Assembly (NCBI GenBank): GCA_963556495.2
Contig: OY747716.1
Coordinates: 48,852,318-48,916,317, forward strand
Direction: 5' to 3'
Length of the DNA stretch: 64,000 nucleotides
From: Valencia hispanica
Lineage: Eukaryota > Chordata > Actinopteri > Cyprinodontiformes > Valenciidae
Every line of letters starts with the position of its first letter. The first letter of the stretch is position 1. This document shows, one piece after another, positions 40,201 to 53,615 of this stretch. The position numbers and the translations under genes were made by a program. The notes below the pieces were generated by a model. That model saw only the letters and a list, made by a program, of their open reading frames with translations. It made no database searches and was not told where the DNA came from.

Positions 40201-43200
40201 TCGCTATGGGTCACCAGAACCTTCCTAACATGATTTAGACTCACCTGGTCTGGTTCTGGGAACACTGCTGTATCAGCTGGACTGAAGAACCGGAACCGGT
40301 AAGCAGCTGGAGGTGGGCTGATCAAACATGAGCACCATGCTTAAAACACACAGCTCTATGTTTCTGCATCACCACCGAGTCCATTAGAGTCAGTGTGGTC
40401 ACCAAGTGGACGGGTCAGAACCTCAACTCTGAGGCTAGAAACCCGAACTGGACCAGAACCACCAACTGTTGGTTCATAAGGTTCTGGTCAGGTAGGAACC
40501 CTCATGTCTTCAGAGAGCTGCTGACTTAGCATTACCAGAACCAGAGCAGGTGAGGCAGCATTGAGCTTCTATATTCCTCAGATCTGGAACTACATCAGCT
40601 GTTTCCTCTCATCTTTACTGTTTTACATTTGAAACGTTTTGTGGTGGATATTTTGTTGCCACATTGAACAACTAAATACTGAGCTTTTAGCACGGGACAG
40701 ATAACTGAATTTGGATTTAATCAAGAAGACAATGTCTGCTGAAATAAACTGTTTAACTCGTGTTGACATCATTGATTTTTATTCATGGGGGAGTGTTTTA
40801 CAGTGATGTGTATTAGCATTGGGAGGGTTTAACCTTCTTACACTCAGAATTAGGGTACACTTGTTTCTCACACCTTCAGTAACGACTTCAAGTCCTAGCG
40901 GGCTTTCAGGGTGTGCTCAGTTCTCAGAGTTAGGGTGCACTTATTTACCACTTTTATGCTCCAGAGGGGAGAGTCTGGTGGATGGGGCTTAGGGCTAGTC
41001 CAACCTCCCTCCCCCATGGAATCCTGGGAGGATGAGGGAGGGCTCGGCGCCCTGCGGTTGCTCCACCACGAACCCTGAGTCATGCAGGAGGAGGAAGGAG
41101 AGAACAGGGGGAGGAGAACAAAATGCAGCAACATAAATGCAACAGCCACAAAAAGATAACTTAAAACAGTTACCATGACAACCACATGCAGCCAGTTTAA
41201 ACGGCGTCAGCATCATGCCTGGAGAGCTGCAGCCATTGGAGGAGGGGGTGAAGCAGCATGCTGCCGGGTCAGAGGTTCTGATCCACCGGGTCAGAGGTCA
41301 GGGTTCGTACAGCGTTCCTGGTAAAGTTTTCCATAACTCTTCCATCACCTTTAACCAAATTTTCCATTACCAAAATTAACACATTCGTGCATCAATTTAA
41401 AGTGTTATCCGCATTTGTTGGTTACTCTTTAGTCTACAAGTTTAGTTTACAAGCATTTTGCTACGGACTGCGTGTTGCATTCACTTGAAAACAATAAAGA
41501 GATCTGTTTTTCTGAATTAACAAGCTAAACTGTTGGGGGGCGTTCTGTGGCATTGCCCTGCGATAGACTGACAATATTTTCAGGGTTTACCCCACCTGGA
41601 GATCACCCACCCACCAGCCCCCTGCAAAGGACAAGCGGTACAGACGATGGATGATCCCCGCTTGTAGGCATTATTAACTGGATCGCCTTTACCGCCCATC
41701 TCCAGCGGTCATCAGGCGAAAGGCGGGGTACACCCTGCAGGTGGCCTGTCCATCGCTGGTCCCGGTTGTTGAGTTTAATTCACTTTTACTTTTGTTTTGG
41801 GAATGAGAAACTGGGAAATATTTTTAAAGGAAACATCATGCAAAACCCATTTGAGTTAGTTTTTTTAAGATTTTGTTTTATCTGAGCGTGGTTAGCGTAG
41901 AAAGTAGGAGAGAATTGGGGGATGACATGCGACAAAGGTAAACAAAGACGGGACTGGAGCTCAGGACGATTGGGTCGAGGGCTGGGGGCTCTGCACATTG
42001 GCCGCCAGCACTAACCACTAACTAACCACCAAGTATATTTCTCATCTCTTGTCAAAAACATACTGATAAATACTTTTTTAGTTAAAGTTCGCCTATCAGA
42101 GTGTCAATCGCAGCCCCATTGAGTTGCTAAAAACTTTTTTTTTTTCTTAAGTCATTCCTACTTTTACCAGCAGAGGGAGCTGCATGTAAACGACCAGCCT
42201 GTGTTTCAGAATAGACTTCTTCTCACCCACATTTGAAATATTAAAAGTTTTACAGCATAGCTACACTTAGAGTCTATTTTGCAGCCAGCTTCCAGTTAGC
42301 ATGCGCTGAGCTGCTTTAGCTTTAGCTCGGTAAGCTACATTAAAAGGGCCTCAGAGGGAGGCGTGTCCCCTGCCTGACTAAAAATGTACCCGACTTTTAT
42401 TTATTGACCCGTTTCTTATTGATTTTGGATTACTCTTAAAATCTGAACACAGATTTTGTAAAATTCCAAAACTTTTCCAGGTCTTTCATGACTGTACGAA
42501 CCCTGAAAGGTTCTGATCCCAGTGACTGACAGATGAGGTTCTGATGCTCAGTGAAGTTGTGACTGAAGTTCCTGATTGGATCGGAACCATCCTACCTGTC
42601 GGGCCCGCGCCCTGCCGGGGGAGAACTTCCTCTTGGAGATGGCTGGTTTTCCCATGCCGATCTTCGGGGTGAAGGGGAACACCGCAGTGGGCGGAGCCTG
42701 AAGACAGGAACTGAGATCAGCTAGTGAAGACACACCTGGAGGAGACGTCAGCACCTGTAGCTGGTGTTCTACCTGGGACAGAGGCGGAGTCTCTCTGGAG
42801 GAGGGTGGAGAGGGCGGGGTTAGAGGCGGAGGTGTGACGGGGGTTCTGGCGGGTGACGTCTCAGGGGAGGCCTCAGTGGAGAAGGGAGACTGCCTGAGGC
42901 GGATGGACAGGTCGTCTGAAGGGCGGGAGGAGCAGGGGGGGGGCCTGAGGCTCCGCCCCTTTCCTCTGCGGGAGAATAGGGTAGACATAGAGGAGGGAGC
43001 AGCTGACGTCATCAACTCCATCACCTCCATGTCCAAGCTGGGGTCCAGGTCTAGAACGGGGCTGACTAGGGTCTCCTCCTCAACGTTTAATTGGTGCTCC
43101 TCCTTCTGCTCTCTTATTGGCTGTTGTCTGTATGCTGTCCCCACCTCCTGCTTCTCTGAAGTTTCACCATGGGATTGGAGTAAATCTTTGGTTGGTTCCA

Positions 43201-46200
43201 TCACCGTGGCAACTGGCTTATTCAGGCTGTGTGATTGGCTGTTCTCATCCTCCAGCTCCACCAGAGGGCAGTGTTCCTCAGGAGGGCTGGTCTGAGAGCG
43301 AGGAGAGGACAGGGGGACCTCTGGGAGGACGGCTTCAGGAGATGATGGGAATGAGGGACAGGGTGCTGGAGGAACTATGGAGTCTGAGGGTTCAATGAGT
43401 TGGACATCTGTAGAAACAAGAACCAGAACATCTGTCAGAACCTTCAATCAGTGTGGGTAAAACAGCTTAGACCACCATCATCATCCGAACCAGTCTTAAC
43501 CAGGTGATTCCATTCAGGTCGGCTGAAGATAGATGATGTCAGCACACCTGTTGGTTTCACAGCTGGTCAAACTCAGTCCTCACCTGAAGAAGGACAGACT
43601 GGACCCAGTCTGAGCTGACACTCCTCATCTCTTCCTTCAGTCGTCTCAGCAGACTTTTCCTCCTCTTCTGGACTCTCCTGCGCTGCAGGTGGTTCTACCT
43701 GGTCCTGCTCTGCGACCCTCTGCTCTGCTGCAGGAACAACATGAGTTTATAAAACAACATCAGTTTGATGCCCCGTCGGTGCTGGACTCGCCATGATACT
43801 CACCTCCGGCAGGTGCACACGCTGTCCCAGTTTGCTGACCATTTCCAGAACCAGGCCGTTCTGGGCTAAGACCCGGGCTAACACGATCCACACCAGTACC
43901 AACCTCCTCAGATACAGAACCATTAGGGCTAACCTGTGAGTGGGCGGAGCCTAAAGGGCTGGCTGGCGAGTCACTGTGGATAATACTTAGAGTATTGGCA
44001 AGGGTGTGAGAAGATTGAGGAGGGTTATCAGGACTCTGTGACCCATCTTGAGGACCAGCAGCAGATGGGTTGTCAGATTTGGAGCGGGTTTGTGCCGGCA
44101 CAATTTCCATATCAGGTTCTGCCGTTTGGACAGCGCCAGCATCCAGAAGAGCTTTAGTGGGAACAACAACCCTTTGGTTAGTAAGACTGACCCCCAGGAC
44201 CCTGTCTGAGTGAGAAGCTGGGCTCAGCGGAGCTTGAGGAAGGCTGGTTCTTGTTCCAGTGTTGGGCGTGGGTCTGTGGAGCATGGTCCCATTCTGAGCT
44301 GGACTCTGAGGTGGGCTAATGGTGCTGGGACTCTGTGTTTGGACTACATAAACAGGACTAGCTTGACCAGCATGACTAGTCCTTGGTGAACTTTCACCAC
44401 TTGAGGGGGTAGTGGTCAGACCGAGGGCAACAAAAGTACTAGCTGGGCCAGTATGGGTACAATAAGGGCTGGCAGAACTGTGGACATGTGTGGGACTAAT
44501 CTCAGTCCGTGATAGACTAAGATCAAAGCCAATTAGGGCCTCCTTATGGACCAGTCTATCAGGGTGGACCTCTACAACTTCACTCTGATCAGAAGGGGAG
44601 TGGGCAGGTCGAGCAAGTTGTGGTTCCATCATGGATCTCACTGGTGGAGACTTTGGGCAGTCTGGTTGTGTGGAGGAACTGGCTGTTTTGGAACCATCTG
44701 ACTGCGGTGTGGGAAAAGTCTGTGTTGGCAAGGGGGTCTCAAAGATTTTGAGACAGAAGGCGGGGTTTGCAGGCACTGGCTCACCTGTTGCTTCTGTGCA
44801 TGGTGATGGACTCCTGTTTACCTTTGTCTCCTGGACAGAAGGTGAATAAATTAGGCTACTGTGTTTAATAGAAGTGCTACTGTTATCAAGGCTGTCTGGT
44901 GTCTGTTGGGCAGGGATAAGAGGCAGGGTGAGGGGGGCAGAGTTACCCCCAGGAGAGGGTGCTGCAGATGGGTCAGAGGTGGAGATGAGTTTTGCTGAGC
45001 TACCTTCCAGTTTCAGTCCATCAGAGTCAAGACTTTGCTCAATGGTGAACATTAAAGGCCTTTCTGTCTGGTTGTAGTGGGGCTGAGTTGGACTTACTGG
45101 TTGTGAAAAACTGTGGAGTCTAGGTTTTGCCAGGGGAGGATTAGGACTACAGGGAGCAGAACAGGATCTTAGTGCCATCTTGGTAGACCTACAAGAGATC
45201 TGTTGGGCTTCAGGATTCAGAGTACAAATGTTTTGTGAAAGATCTGATCCAGGGGTTGCCTGGTCCAGTGTTGTGGGACTCTGAACATATGATGTACCAG
45301 CTTCGAATGGACTGCACAGATCGGGAATCTGATTGGGTTGGGAGTTCATGATGCTTTTTGGAGGATTCCTAGAGTCTGCAGACCCTGGTTGAAACCTGGC
45401 AGGAGTAAGCTCTGGCTGACGTAGACTCTGTGGTGGAGGGTTGTGTACTGGATGTGTATTCAGAGATCCACTAGCCTCTTCTGGACTCTGTTGATCCTCT
45501 GTGAAGTTCTGTTCGGGACTAGGAGAGGTCAAACCGAGCTTATGAGAACGTTCCTGTATGGGGGCCCCATTGGTAGAAAATTTGTGCTGCTCAGAAGGAC
45601 AAGGTTGAGAGGACACTGAATCAAACTCAAATTCTGTTAGACTTGCCAGACATTGAGCATGGCTTTCAGGTTCAAGTTGGTGTGGTGTGGGACCATCATG
45701 GTTTTCTGACTGACAGGGAGATGATAAGGAAGGTACCTGCTGCTCAGTGGAAGCAAAGTGTGATGATGTAGAGCTTGAAAACCGCTGTGCATGACCATGA
45801 TCAGATGGCCCGGACCCAGTCTGGTGATCTCCAGCACTAATGTTAGAATGGGTGTCTCTTTCTTTGAGATTTGGTGGTTCAGTAGGACAAAGCAAATAAC
45901 TTGGATGGATTGCTTTGGACAACAGAGCTGTACTTTCTGGGAAATTTACAGGGGTCAATCCAGGACTGTCTTCAGTCCTTTCAGAAGATGGTCCATGATC
46001 TTGTTTGAAATTTTTAGGAGATGGAACAAGACTTTGGAGAGCAGCCTCTGGATATGGTACCAAACTCTCGCCTGTGATCTCTAGAGGGGGTTCTTGAATC
46101 AGGCAAGTCTCTCCAGGAGACAAACCAAGATTTTCAATGGTGTCCTTCAGAAATGGTTCTGGACTTGTACGCATGTGGCCAAGGGGTGTTGATGGATAAT

Positions 46201-49200
46201 ACTGATGGGTGCCGACTGGGGATGGAGCAGGAATTTCATATTTCTCACCAGGAGAGGGTTGCTGAGACTCTGAGGGCAATGTTGGAGGAGTTTGTCTAAG
46301 TTTTGCTGAAAGTGGTGAACATTTCTTATAGGTCTCCGCTGGAGATGATTGAGGACTATGACTGACCTCTTCAGAAGAGGGAAACAAACTTTGAAGAGTC
46401 ATCTGTTGAGACGATGCAGGACTTTGTAGAGTCTCTCCTAATGATGGTGGTTGATTTGTATTGGTCTCCACTGAAAATGGTGTAGAAACCTTTTGGACCC
46501 AACCAGTTAACTGATCCATTCTTTGCTGCCTCTCGTCTGATGATGAAACAACGTTTTTGTGGGATTGAGTCTTCTTCAGAGATTGTGAAGAACTCTGAAG
46601 GGTCTCTTCCAGAGATGGTGCGTCATTTTTATGAGAATTCTGTATGAGGTACAAGGGACTTTGGTAGCTCTCCCCTGGAGATGGCCCAACAGTTTGATGG
46701 GTCTTTTTAGTAAATAGTCCGATACTTGGATGGCTAGCCTCTGTACATGTAGGAATTTCAGGAAGTTCCTTAGAAAGTTTTGTGCAACTCTGAGGAAACT
46801 CATCTGTAGGTGCTGCAATGTTTTGAAGGGTCTTCTCTTGAGGTGCTAATGGACCCTGATGCAGGGCCCGTTGAAGAGGATTTATGAGTACGTTAGAGCG
46901 CTCTTCTAGAGATGGTATATGCATTTTGTAGATTTCCTCTGTAGTGGACGAAGGAATTTGGTTAATTTCCTCTGGAGATGCTAAAGAGATTTTACCAGCC
47001 TCCTCTGGTGAGGGTTGATAAGTCTGATGGGTCTCCAATAGAGGCACTTGAGGACCCTGAGGGGTGTCCTCAAGAGGTGCTGCTGGATGCTCAGGACTCT
47101 CCTCTAGAGACGACGCAGGACTCCGATGGGTTTCCTCTAGAGGTGATGCAGGACTCCCATGGGTCTCCTCTATAGGCGACGCAGGACTCCCATGGGTCTC
47201 CTCTAGAGGCGACGCAGGACTCTGACGAGTCTCAGTTGGAGCCGACGCAGGACTTCGATAAGTCTCCTTCAGAGGCGACGCTGGAATCCGATGGGTCTCC
47301 TCTAGAGGCGACCCAGGACTTCGATAGGTCTCCTTCAGAGGCGACGCAGGACTCTGATGGGTCTCCTCTAGAGGCGACGCAGGACTTCCATGAGTCTTCT
47401 TCAGAGGCGACGCAGGACTCCGATAGGTCTCCACTAGAGGCGTAGATGGATTCTGAGGGGTCTCCTCTAGAGGCAACGCAGGACTTCCATGAGTCTCCTT
47501 CAGAGGCGACATAGGACTCCGATAGGTCTCCACTAGAGGCGACGCAGGAATCTGATGAGTCTCAGTTGGAGGCGACGCAGGACTTCGATGAGTCTCAGTT
47601 GGAGGCGACGCAGGACTTTGATGAGTCTCCTTCAGAGGCGACGCAGGACTTTGATGGGTCTCCTTCAGAGGCGACGCAGGACTTCGATGGGTCTCCTTCA
47701 GAGGCGACGCAGGACTTCGATGGGTCTCCTTCAGAGGCGACGCAGGACTCCGATGGGTCTCCTCTAGAGGCGACGCAGGACTCCGATGGGTCTCCTCTAG
47801 AGGCGACGCAGGACTCCGATGGGTCTCCTCTAGAGGCGACGCAGGACTCCGATGGGTCTCCTCTAGAGGCGACGCAGGACTCCGATGGGTCTCCTCTAGA
47901 GGCGACGCAGGACTCCGATGGGTCTCCTCTAGAGGCGACGCAGGACTCCGATGGGTCTCCTCTAGAGGCGACGCAGGACTCCGATGGGTCTCCTCTAGAG
48001 GCGACGCAGGACTCCGATGGGTCTCCTCTAGAGGCGACGCAAGACTCCGATGGGTCTCCTCTAGAGGCGACGCAAGACTCCGATGGGTCTCCTCTAGAGG
48101 CGACGCAAGACTCCGATGGGTCTCCTCTAGAGGCGACGCAGGACTCCGATGGGTCTCCTCTAGAGGCGACGCAGGACTCGGACGGGTCTCCTCTAGAGGC
48201 GACGCAGGACTCGGACGGGTCTCCTCTAGAGGCGACGCAGGACTCGGACGGGTCTCCTCTAGAGGCGACGCAGGACTCGGACGGGTCTCCTCTAGAGGCG
48301 ACGCAGGACTTCGATGAGTCTCCTTCAGAGGCGACGCAGGACTTCGATGAGTCTCCTTCAGAGGCGACGCAGGACTTCGATGAGTCTCCTTCAGAGGCGA
48401 CGCAGGACTCCGATGGGTCTCCTCTAGACGTGACGCAGGACTCTGATAAGTCTCAGTTGGTGGCGACGCAGGACTGCGATGGGTCTCCTTCAGAGGCGAC
48501 GCAGGACTCAGACAGGTTTCCAATGGAGGGGACACAGGACTCTGATGGGTCTCCGTTGGATGCGTTGATGGACTCTGATTGCTCTCCGTTGGAGGCGTTG
48601 ATAGACTCTGATGGGTTTCCATTGGAGGCGTTGATGAGCTCTCCATTGGAGGCGTTGATGGACCTTGATGGCTCTCCGTTGGAGGCGTTGATGGACCCTG
48701 ATGGCTCTCAGTTGGAGGCGTTAATGGACTCTGATGGGTCTCGGATGGAGGGGATGAAGGACTCTGATGGCTCTCGGTTGGAGGCGTTAATAGACTCTGA
48801 TGCCTCTCGGTTGGAGGCGTTAATAGACTCTGATGGGTCTCGGTTGGAGGGGATGAAGGACTCTGATGGGTCTCGGTTGGAGGGGATGAAGGACTCTGAT
48901 GGGTCTCCGTTGGATGCGTTGATGGACTCTGATTGCTCTCCGTTGGAGGCGTTGATAGACTCTGATGGGTTTCCATTGGAGGCGTTGATGGGCTCTCCAT
49001 TGGAGGCGTTGATGGACCTTGATGGCTCTCCGTTGGAGGCGTTGATGGACCCTGATGGCTCTCCGTTGCAGGCGTTGATGGACCCTGATGGCTCTCCGTT
49101 GCAGGCGTTGATGGGCTCCTAGTTGGAGGCGTTGATGGACTCTGATGGGTCTCCGTTGGAGGCGTTGATGAACTCTGATGGGTCTCCGTTGGAGGCGTTG

Positions 49201-52200
49201 ATTGGCTCCTAGTTGGAGGCGTTGATGGACTCTGATGGCTCTCAGTTGGAGGCGTTAATGGACTCTGATGGCTCTCAGTTGGAGGCGTTAATGGACTCTG
49301 ATGGCTCTCAGTTGGAGGCGTTAATGGACTCTGATGGCTCTCAGTTGGAGGCGTTAATGGACTCTGATGGGTCTCGGATGGAGGGGATGAAGGACTCTGA
49401 TGGGTCTCGGTTGGAGGGGATGAAGGACTCTGATGGGTCTCGGTTGGAGGCGTTGATGGACTCTGATGGGTCTCGGTTGGAGGCGTTGATGGACTCTGAT
49501 GGGTCTCGGTTGGAGGCGTTGATGGACTCTGATGGGTCTCGGTTGGAGGCGTTGATGGACTCTGATGGGTCTCGGTTGGAGGCGTTGATGGACTCTGATG
49601 GGTCTCGGTTGGAGGCGTTGATGGACTCTGATGGGTCTCGGTTGGAGGCGTTGATGGACTCTGATGGGTCTCGGTTGGAGGCGTTGATGGACTCTGATGG
49701 GTCTCGGTTGGAGGCGTTGATGGACTCTGATGGGTCTCGGTTGGAGGCGTTGATGGACTCTGATGGGTCTCGGTTGGAGGCGTTGATGGACTCTGATGGG
49801 TCTCGGTTGGAGGCGTTGATGGACTCTGATGGGTCTCGGTTGGAGGCGTTGATGGACTCTGATGGGTCTCGGTTGGAGGCGTTGATGGACTCTGATGGGT
49901 CTCGGTTGGAGGCGTTGATGGACTCTGATGGGTCTCGGTTGGAGGCGTTGATGGACTCTGATGGGTCTCGGTTGGAGGCGTTGATGGACTCTGATGGGTC
50001 TCGGTTGGAGGCGTTGATGGACTCTGATGGGTCTCGGTTGGAGGCGTTGATGGACTCTGATGGGTCTCGGTTGGAGGCGTTGATGGACTCTGATGGGTCT
50101 CGGTTGGAGGCGTTGATGGACTCTGATGGGTCTCGGTTGGAGGCGTTGATGGACTCTGATGGGTCTCGGTTGGAGGCGTTGATGGACTCTGATGGGTCTC
50201 GGTTGGAGGCGTTGATGGACTCTGATGGGTCTCGGTTGGAGGCGTTGATGGACTCTGATGTCTCTCGGTTGGAGGCGTTGATGGACTCTGATGTCTCTCG
50301 GTTGGAGGCGTTGATGGACTCTGATGTCTCTCGGTTGGAGGCGTTGATGGACTCTGATGTCTCTCGGTTGGAGGCGTTGATGGACTCTGATGTCTCTCGG
50401 TTGGAGGCGTTGATGGACTCTGATGTCTCTCGGTTGGAGGCGTTGATGGACTCTGATGTCTCTCGGTTGGAGGCGTTGATGGACTCTGATGTCTCTCGGT
50501 TGGAGGCGTTGATGGACTCTGATGTCTCTCGGTTGGAGGCGTTGATGGACTCTGATGTCTCTCGGTTGGAGGCGTTGATGGACTCTGATGTCTCTCGGTT
50601 GGAGGCGTTGATGGACTCTGATGTCTCTCGGTTGGAGGCGTTGATGGACTCTGATGTCTCTCGGTTGGAGGCGTTGATGGACTCTGATGTCTCTCGGTTG
50701 GAGGCGTTGATGGACTCTGATGTCTCTCGGTTGGAGGCGTTGATGGACTCTGATGTCTCTCGGTTGGAGGCGTTGATGGACTCTGATGTCTCTCGGTTGG
50801 AGGCGTTGATGGACTCTGATGTCTCTCGGTTGGAGGGGTTGATGGACTCTCATGGCTCTCGGTTGGAGGGGTTGATGGACTCTCATGGCTCTCGGTTGGA
50901 GGGGTTGATGGACTCTCATGGCTCTCGGTTGGAGGGGTTGATGGACTCTCATGGCTCTCGGTTGGAGGGGTTGATGGACTCTCATGGCTCTCGGTTGGAG
51001 GGGTTGATGGACTCTCATGGCTCTCGGTTGGAGGGGTTGATGGACTCTCATGGCTCTCGGTTGGAGGGGTTGATGGACTCTCATGGCTCTCGGTTGGAGG
51101 GGTTGATGGACTCTCATGGCTCTCGGTTGGAGGGGTTGATGGACTCTCATGGCTCTCGGTTGGAGGGGTTGATGGACTCTCATGGCTCTCGGTTGGAGGG
51201 GTTGATGGACTCTCATGGCTCTCGGTTGGAGGGGTTGATGGACTCTCATGGCTCTCGGTTGGAGGGGTTGATGGACTCTCATGGCTCTCGGTTGGAGGGG
51301 TTGATGGACTCTCATGGCTCTCGGTTGGAGGGGTTGATGGACTCTCATGGCTCTCGGTTGGAGGGGCTGATGGACTCTCATGGCTCTCGGTTGGAGGGGC
51401 TGATGGACTCTCATGGCTCTCGGTTGGAGGGGTTGATGGACTCTCATGGCTCTCGGTTGGAGGGGTTGATGGACTCTCATGGCTCTCGGTTGGAGGGGTT
51501 GATGGACTCTCATGGCTCTCGGTTGGAGGGGTTGATGGACTCTCATGGCTCTCGGTAGGAGGGGTTGATGGACTCTGATGGGTCTCGGTAGGAGGGGTTG
51601 ATGGACTCTCATGGCTCTCGGTTGGAGGGGTTGATGGACTCTCATGGCTCTCGGTAGGAGGGGTTGATGGACTCTGATGGGTCTCGGTAGGAGGGGACGA
51701 AAGACTCTGATGGGTCTCGGTTGGAGGGGACGAAAGACTCTGATGGGTCTCGGTTGGAGGGGACGAAAGACTCTGATGGGTCTCGGTTGGAGGGGACGAA
51801 AGACTCTGATGGGTCTCGGTTGGAGGGGACGAAAGACTCTGAAGGGTCTCGGTTGGAGGCGTTGATGGACTCTGAAGGGTCTCGGTTGGAGGCGTTGATG
51901 GACTCTGAAGGGTCTCGGTTGGAGGCGTTGATGGACTCTGAAGGGTCTCGGTTGGAGGCGTTGATGGACTCTGAAGGGTCTCGGTTGGAGGCGTTGATGG
52001 ACTCTGATGGGTCTCGGTTGGAGGTGAGGCAGGACTCTGATGGGTCTCGGTTGGAGGTGAGGCAGGACTCTGATGGGTCTCGGTTGGAGGTGAGGCAGGA
52101 CTCTGATGGGTCTCGGTTGGAGGTGAGGCAGGACTCTGATGGGTCTCGGTTGGAGGTGAGGCAGGACTCTGATGGGTCTCGGTTGGAGGTGAGGCAGGAC

Positions 52201-53584
52201 TCTGATGGGTCTCGGTTGGAGGTGAGGCAGGACTCTGATGGGTCTCGGTTGGAGGTGAGGCAGGACTCTGATGGGTCTCGGTTGGAGGTGAGGCAGGACT
52301 CTGATGGGTCTCGGTTGGAGGTGAGGCAGGACTCTGATGGGTCTCAGCTGCAGATTCCTCTAGGTACTGATCAAAGGAGGGTGAAGGTATGAGAGATTGT
52401 TTATATTTTGCCGGAGTCAGGGACGAATGTAGATCAATCTGCTCTGGTGACGATGTGTGACATTGATGGAGGTTTTTGACAGATGGTGATGGACCTCTTT
52501 TCAGATCTATAGGAGATGATGAAGGACTCTTTTCAAGTACTTCTAGTGATGGTGCAATGCTGTCCTTCAGGTAAGACGGAGACTGTGGAGGTGTGAGTTG
52601 AAGGTCTTTCTTAGATGGTCCAGGGATGCTTTGCCTTTCTACAGTTGCAGACCGTCTTTGATGGTCTGTAAAAGATGGTTTAGGACTGTGTTGGAGCTCT
52701 GGTAAGTCAGATTGACATGTTCCCAGATTCTGCAGCAATGGTTGACAGGCTCTCCTAGTAGAACTATGAGCAGGAGGACTTGTGGGTGGACCCTCTCTGT
52801 GAGGTGGCACTAGTGACAGAGAAGTGTCATTGGGTGGGACCGGGGTAGGACCGTGTGAGATTAGCTCCTCCTCCAGAGGGCTGCAGGAGGAGCAGATGTA
52901 GAGGTCAGACCCTGCACTGCCCTCTCCAGCCTGGTCCGAACACTCTGCATGAACGGACCTGAAACACAGAGAGCATTAAAAACTCAAATGATTCTTCTGG
53001 ATGGCCAGAGGAAGGAGAATAAACATTGAAACATATTTTTAGCACACCCCGAGTGTGGCACCATTAACATCAAAATCTATTGTGAGACACTAGTTTGTTA
53101 TTGAGCTCCAGGACCTGTTAGTCATTGTCCCGCTCCCATATTTACTGAAAAAAAGAGAAAACTGGCCTTGAGGTGATCTAATAAATATGGGGTTCTTTGG
53201 TGCCAAAAGGTGTAAACATGTTTACCTGTAACATCTGCTGCAGGTCAGACTCTCCTGCGGCGAGAAGTTGTCAACAGCACGGTCACAGAGAAGGCAGGGC
53301 AGGGCAGGGTCACATGACTCACACAGAAATTGATGATTGGCCCACTGACCCAAAGATGTCACACCGCATCGGAGACAGACTCTGCAGTTCTGTAGAATAA
53401 AGGCCTGGTGAGTTCAGGACCAACACATCTGTGCCTATGTGTGTGTGAGAGTTAGTCTGACCTTGCAGGTCCAGCTGCTGCTTGGGGTTTGATCCAGAGG
53501 AGGTGTGAGGCAGTGTGTGTGGTAGGCTTTATCACAGCGCTTACACACCAGCAGCACAGCTTCATCGGCCCGTGACCTGACACG

Positions 53585-53615
<31 letters not shown>

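Noticed and set aside
41299..42505. 8-bp target duplication for the intron 14 element
   Set aside because: Flanks tcagaggt and aaaggttc do not match convincingly; only the inverted repeats support the call.
44631..46084. Plus-strand frames of 60-97 codons in exon 12
   Set aside because: Antisense shadows of the Ser/Pro-rich coding exon without start context or similarity.
47070..52350. CRISPR-like array
   Set aside because: Direct repeats are head-to-tail without spacers and lie in a coding exon of a vertebrate gene.
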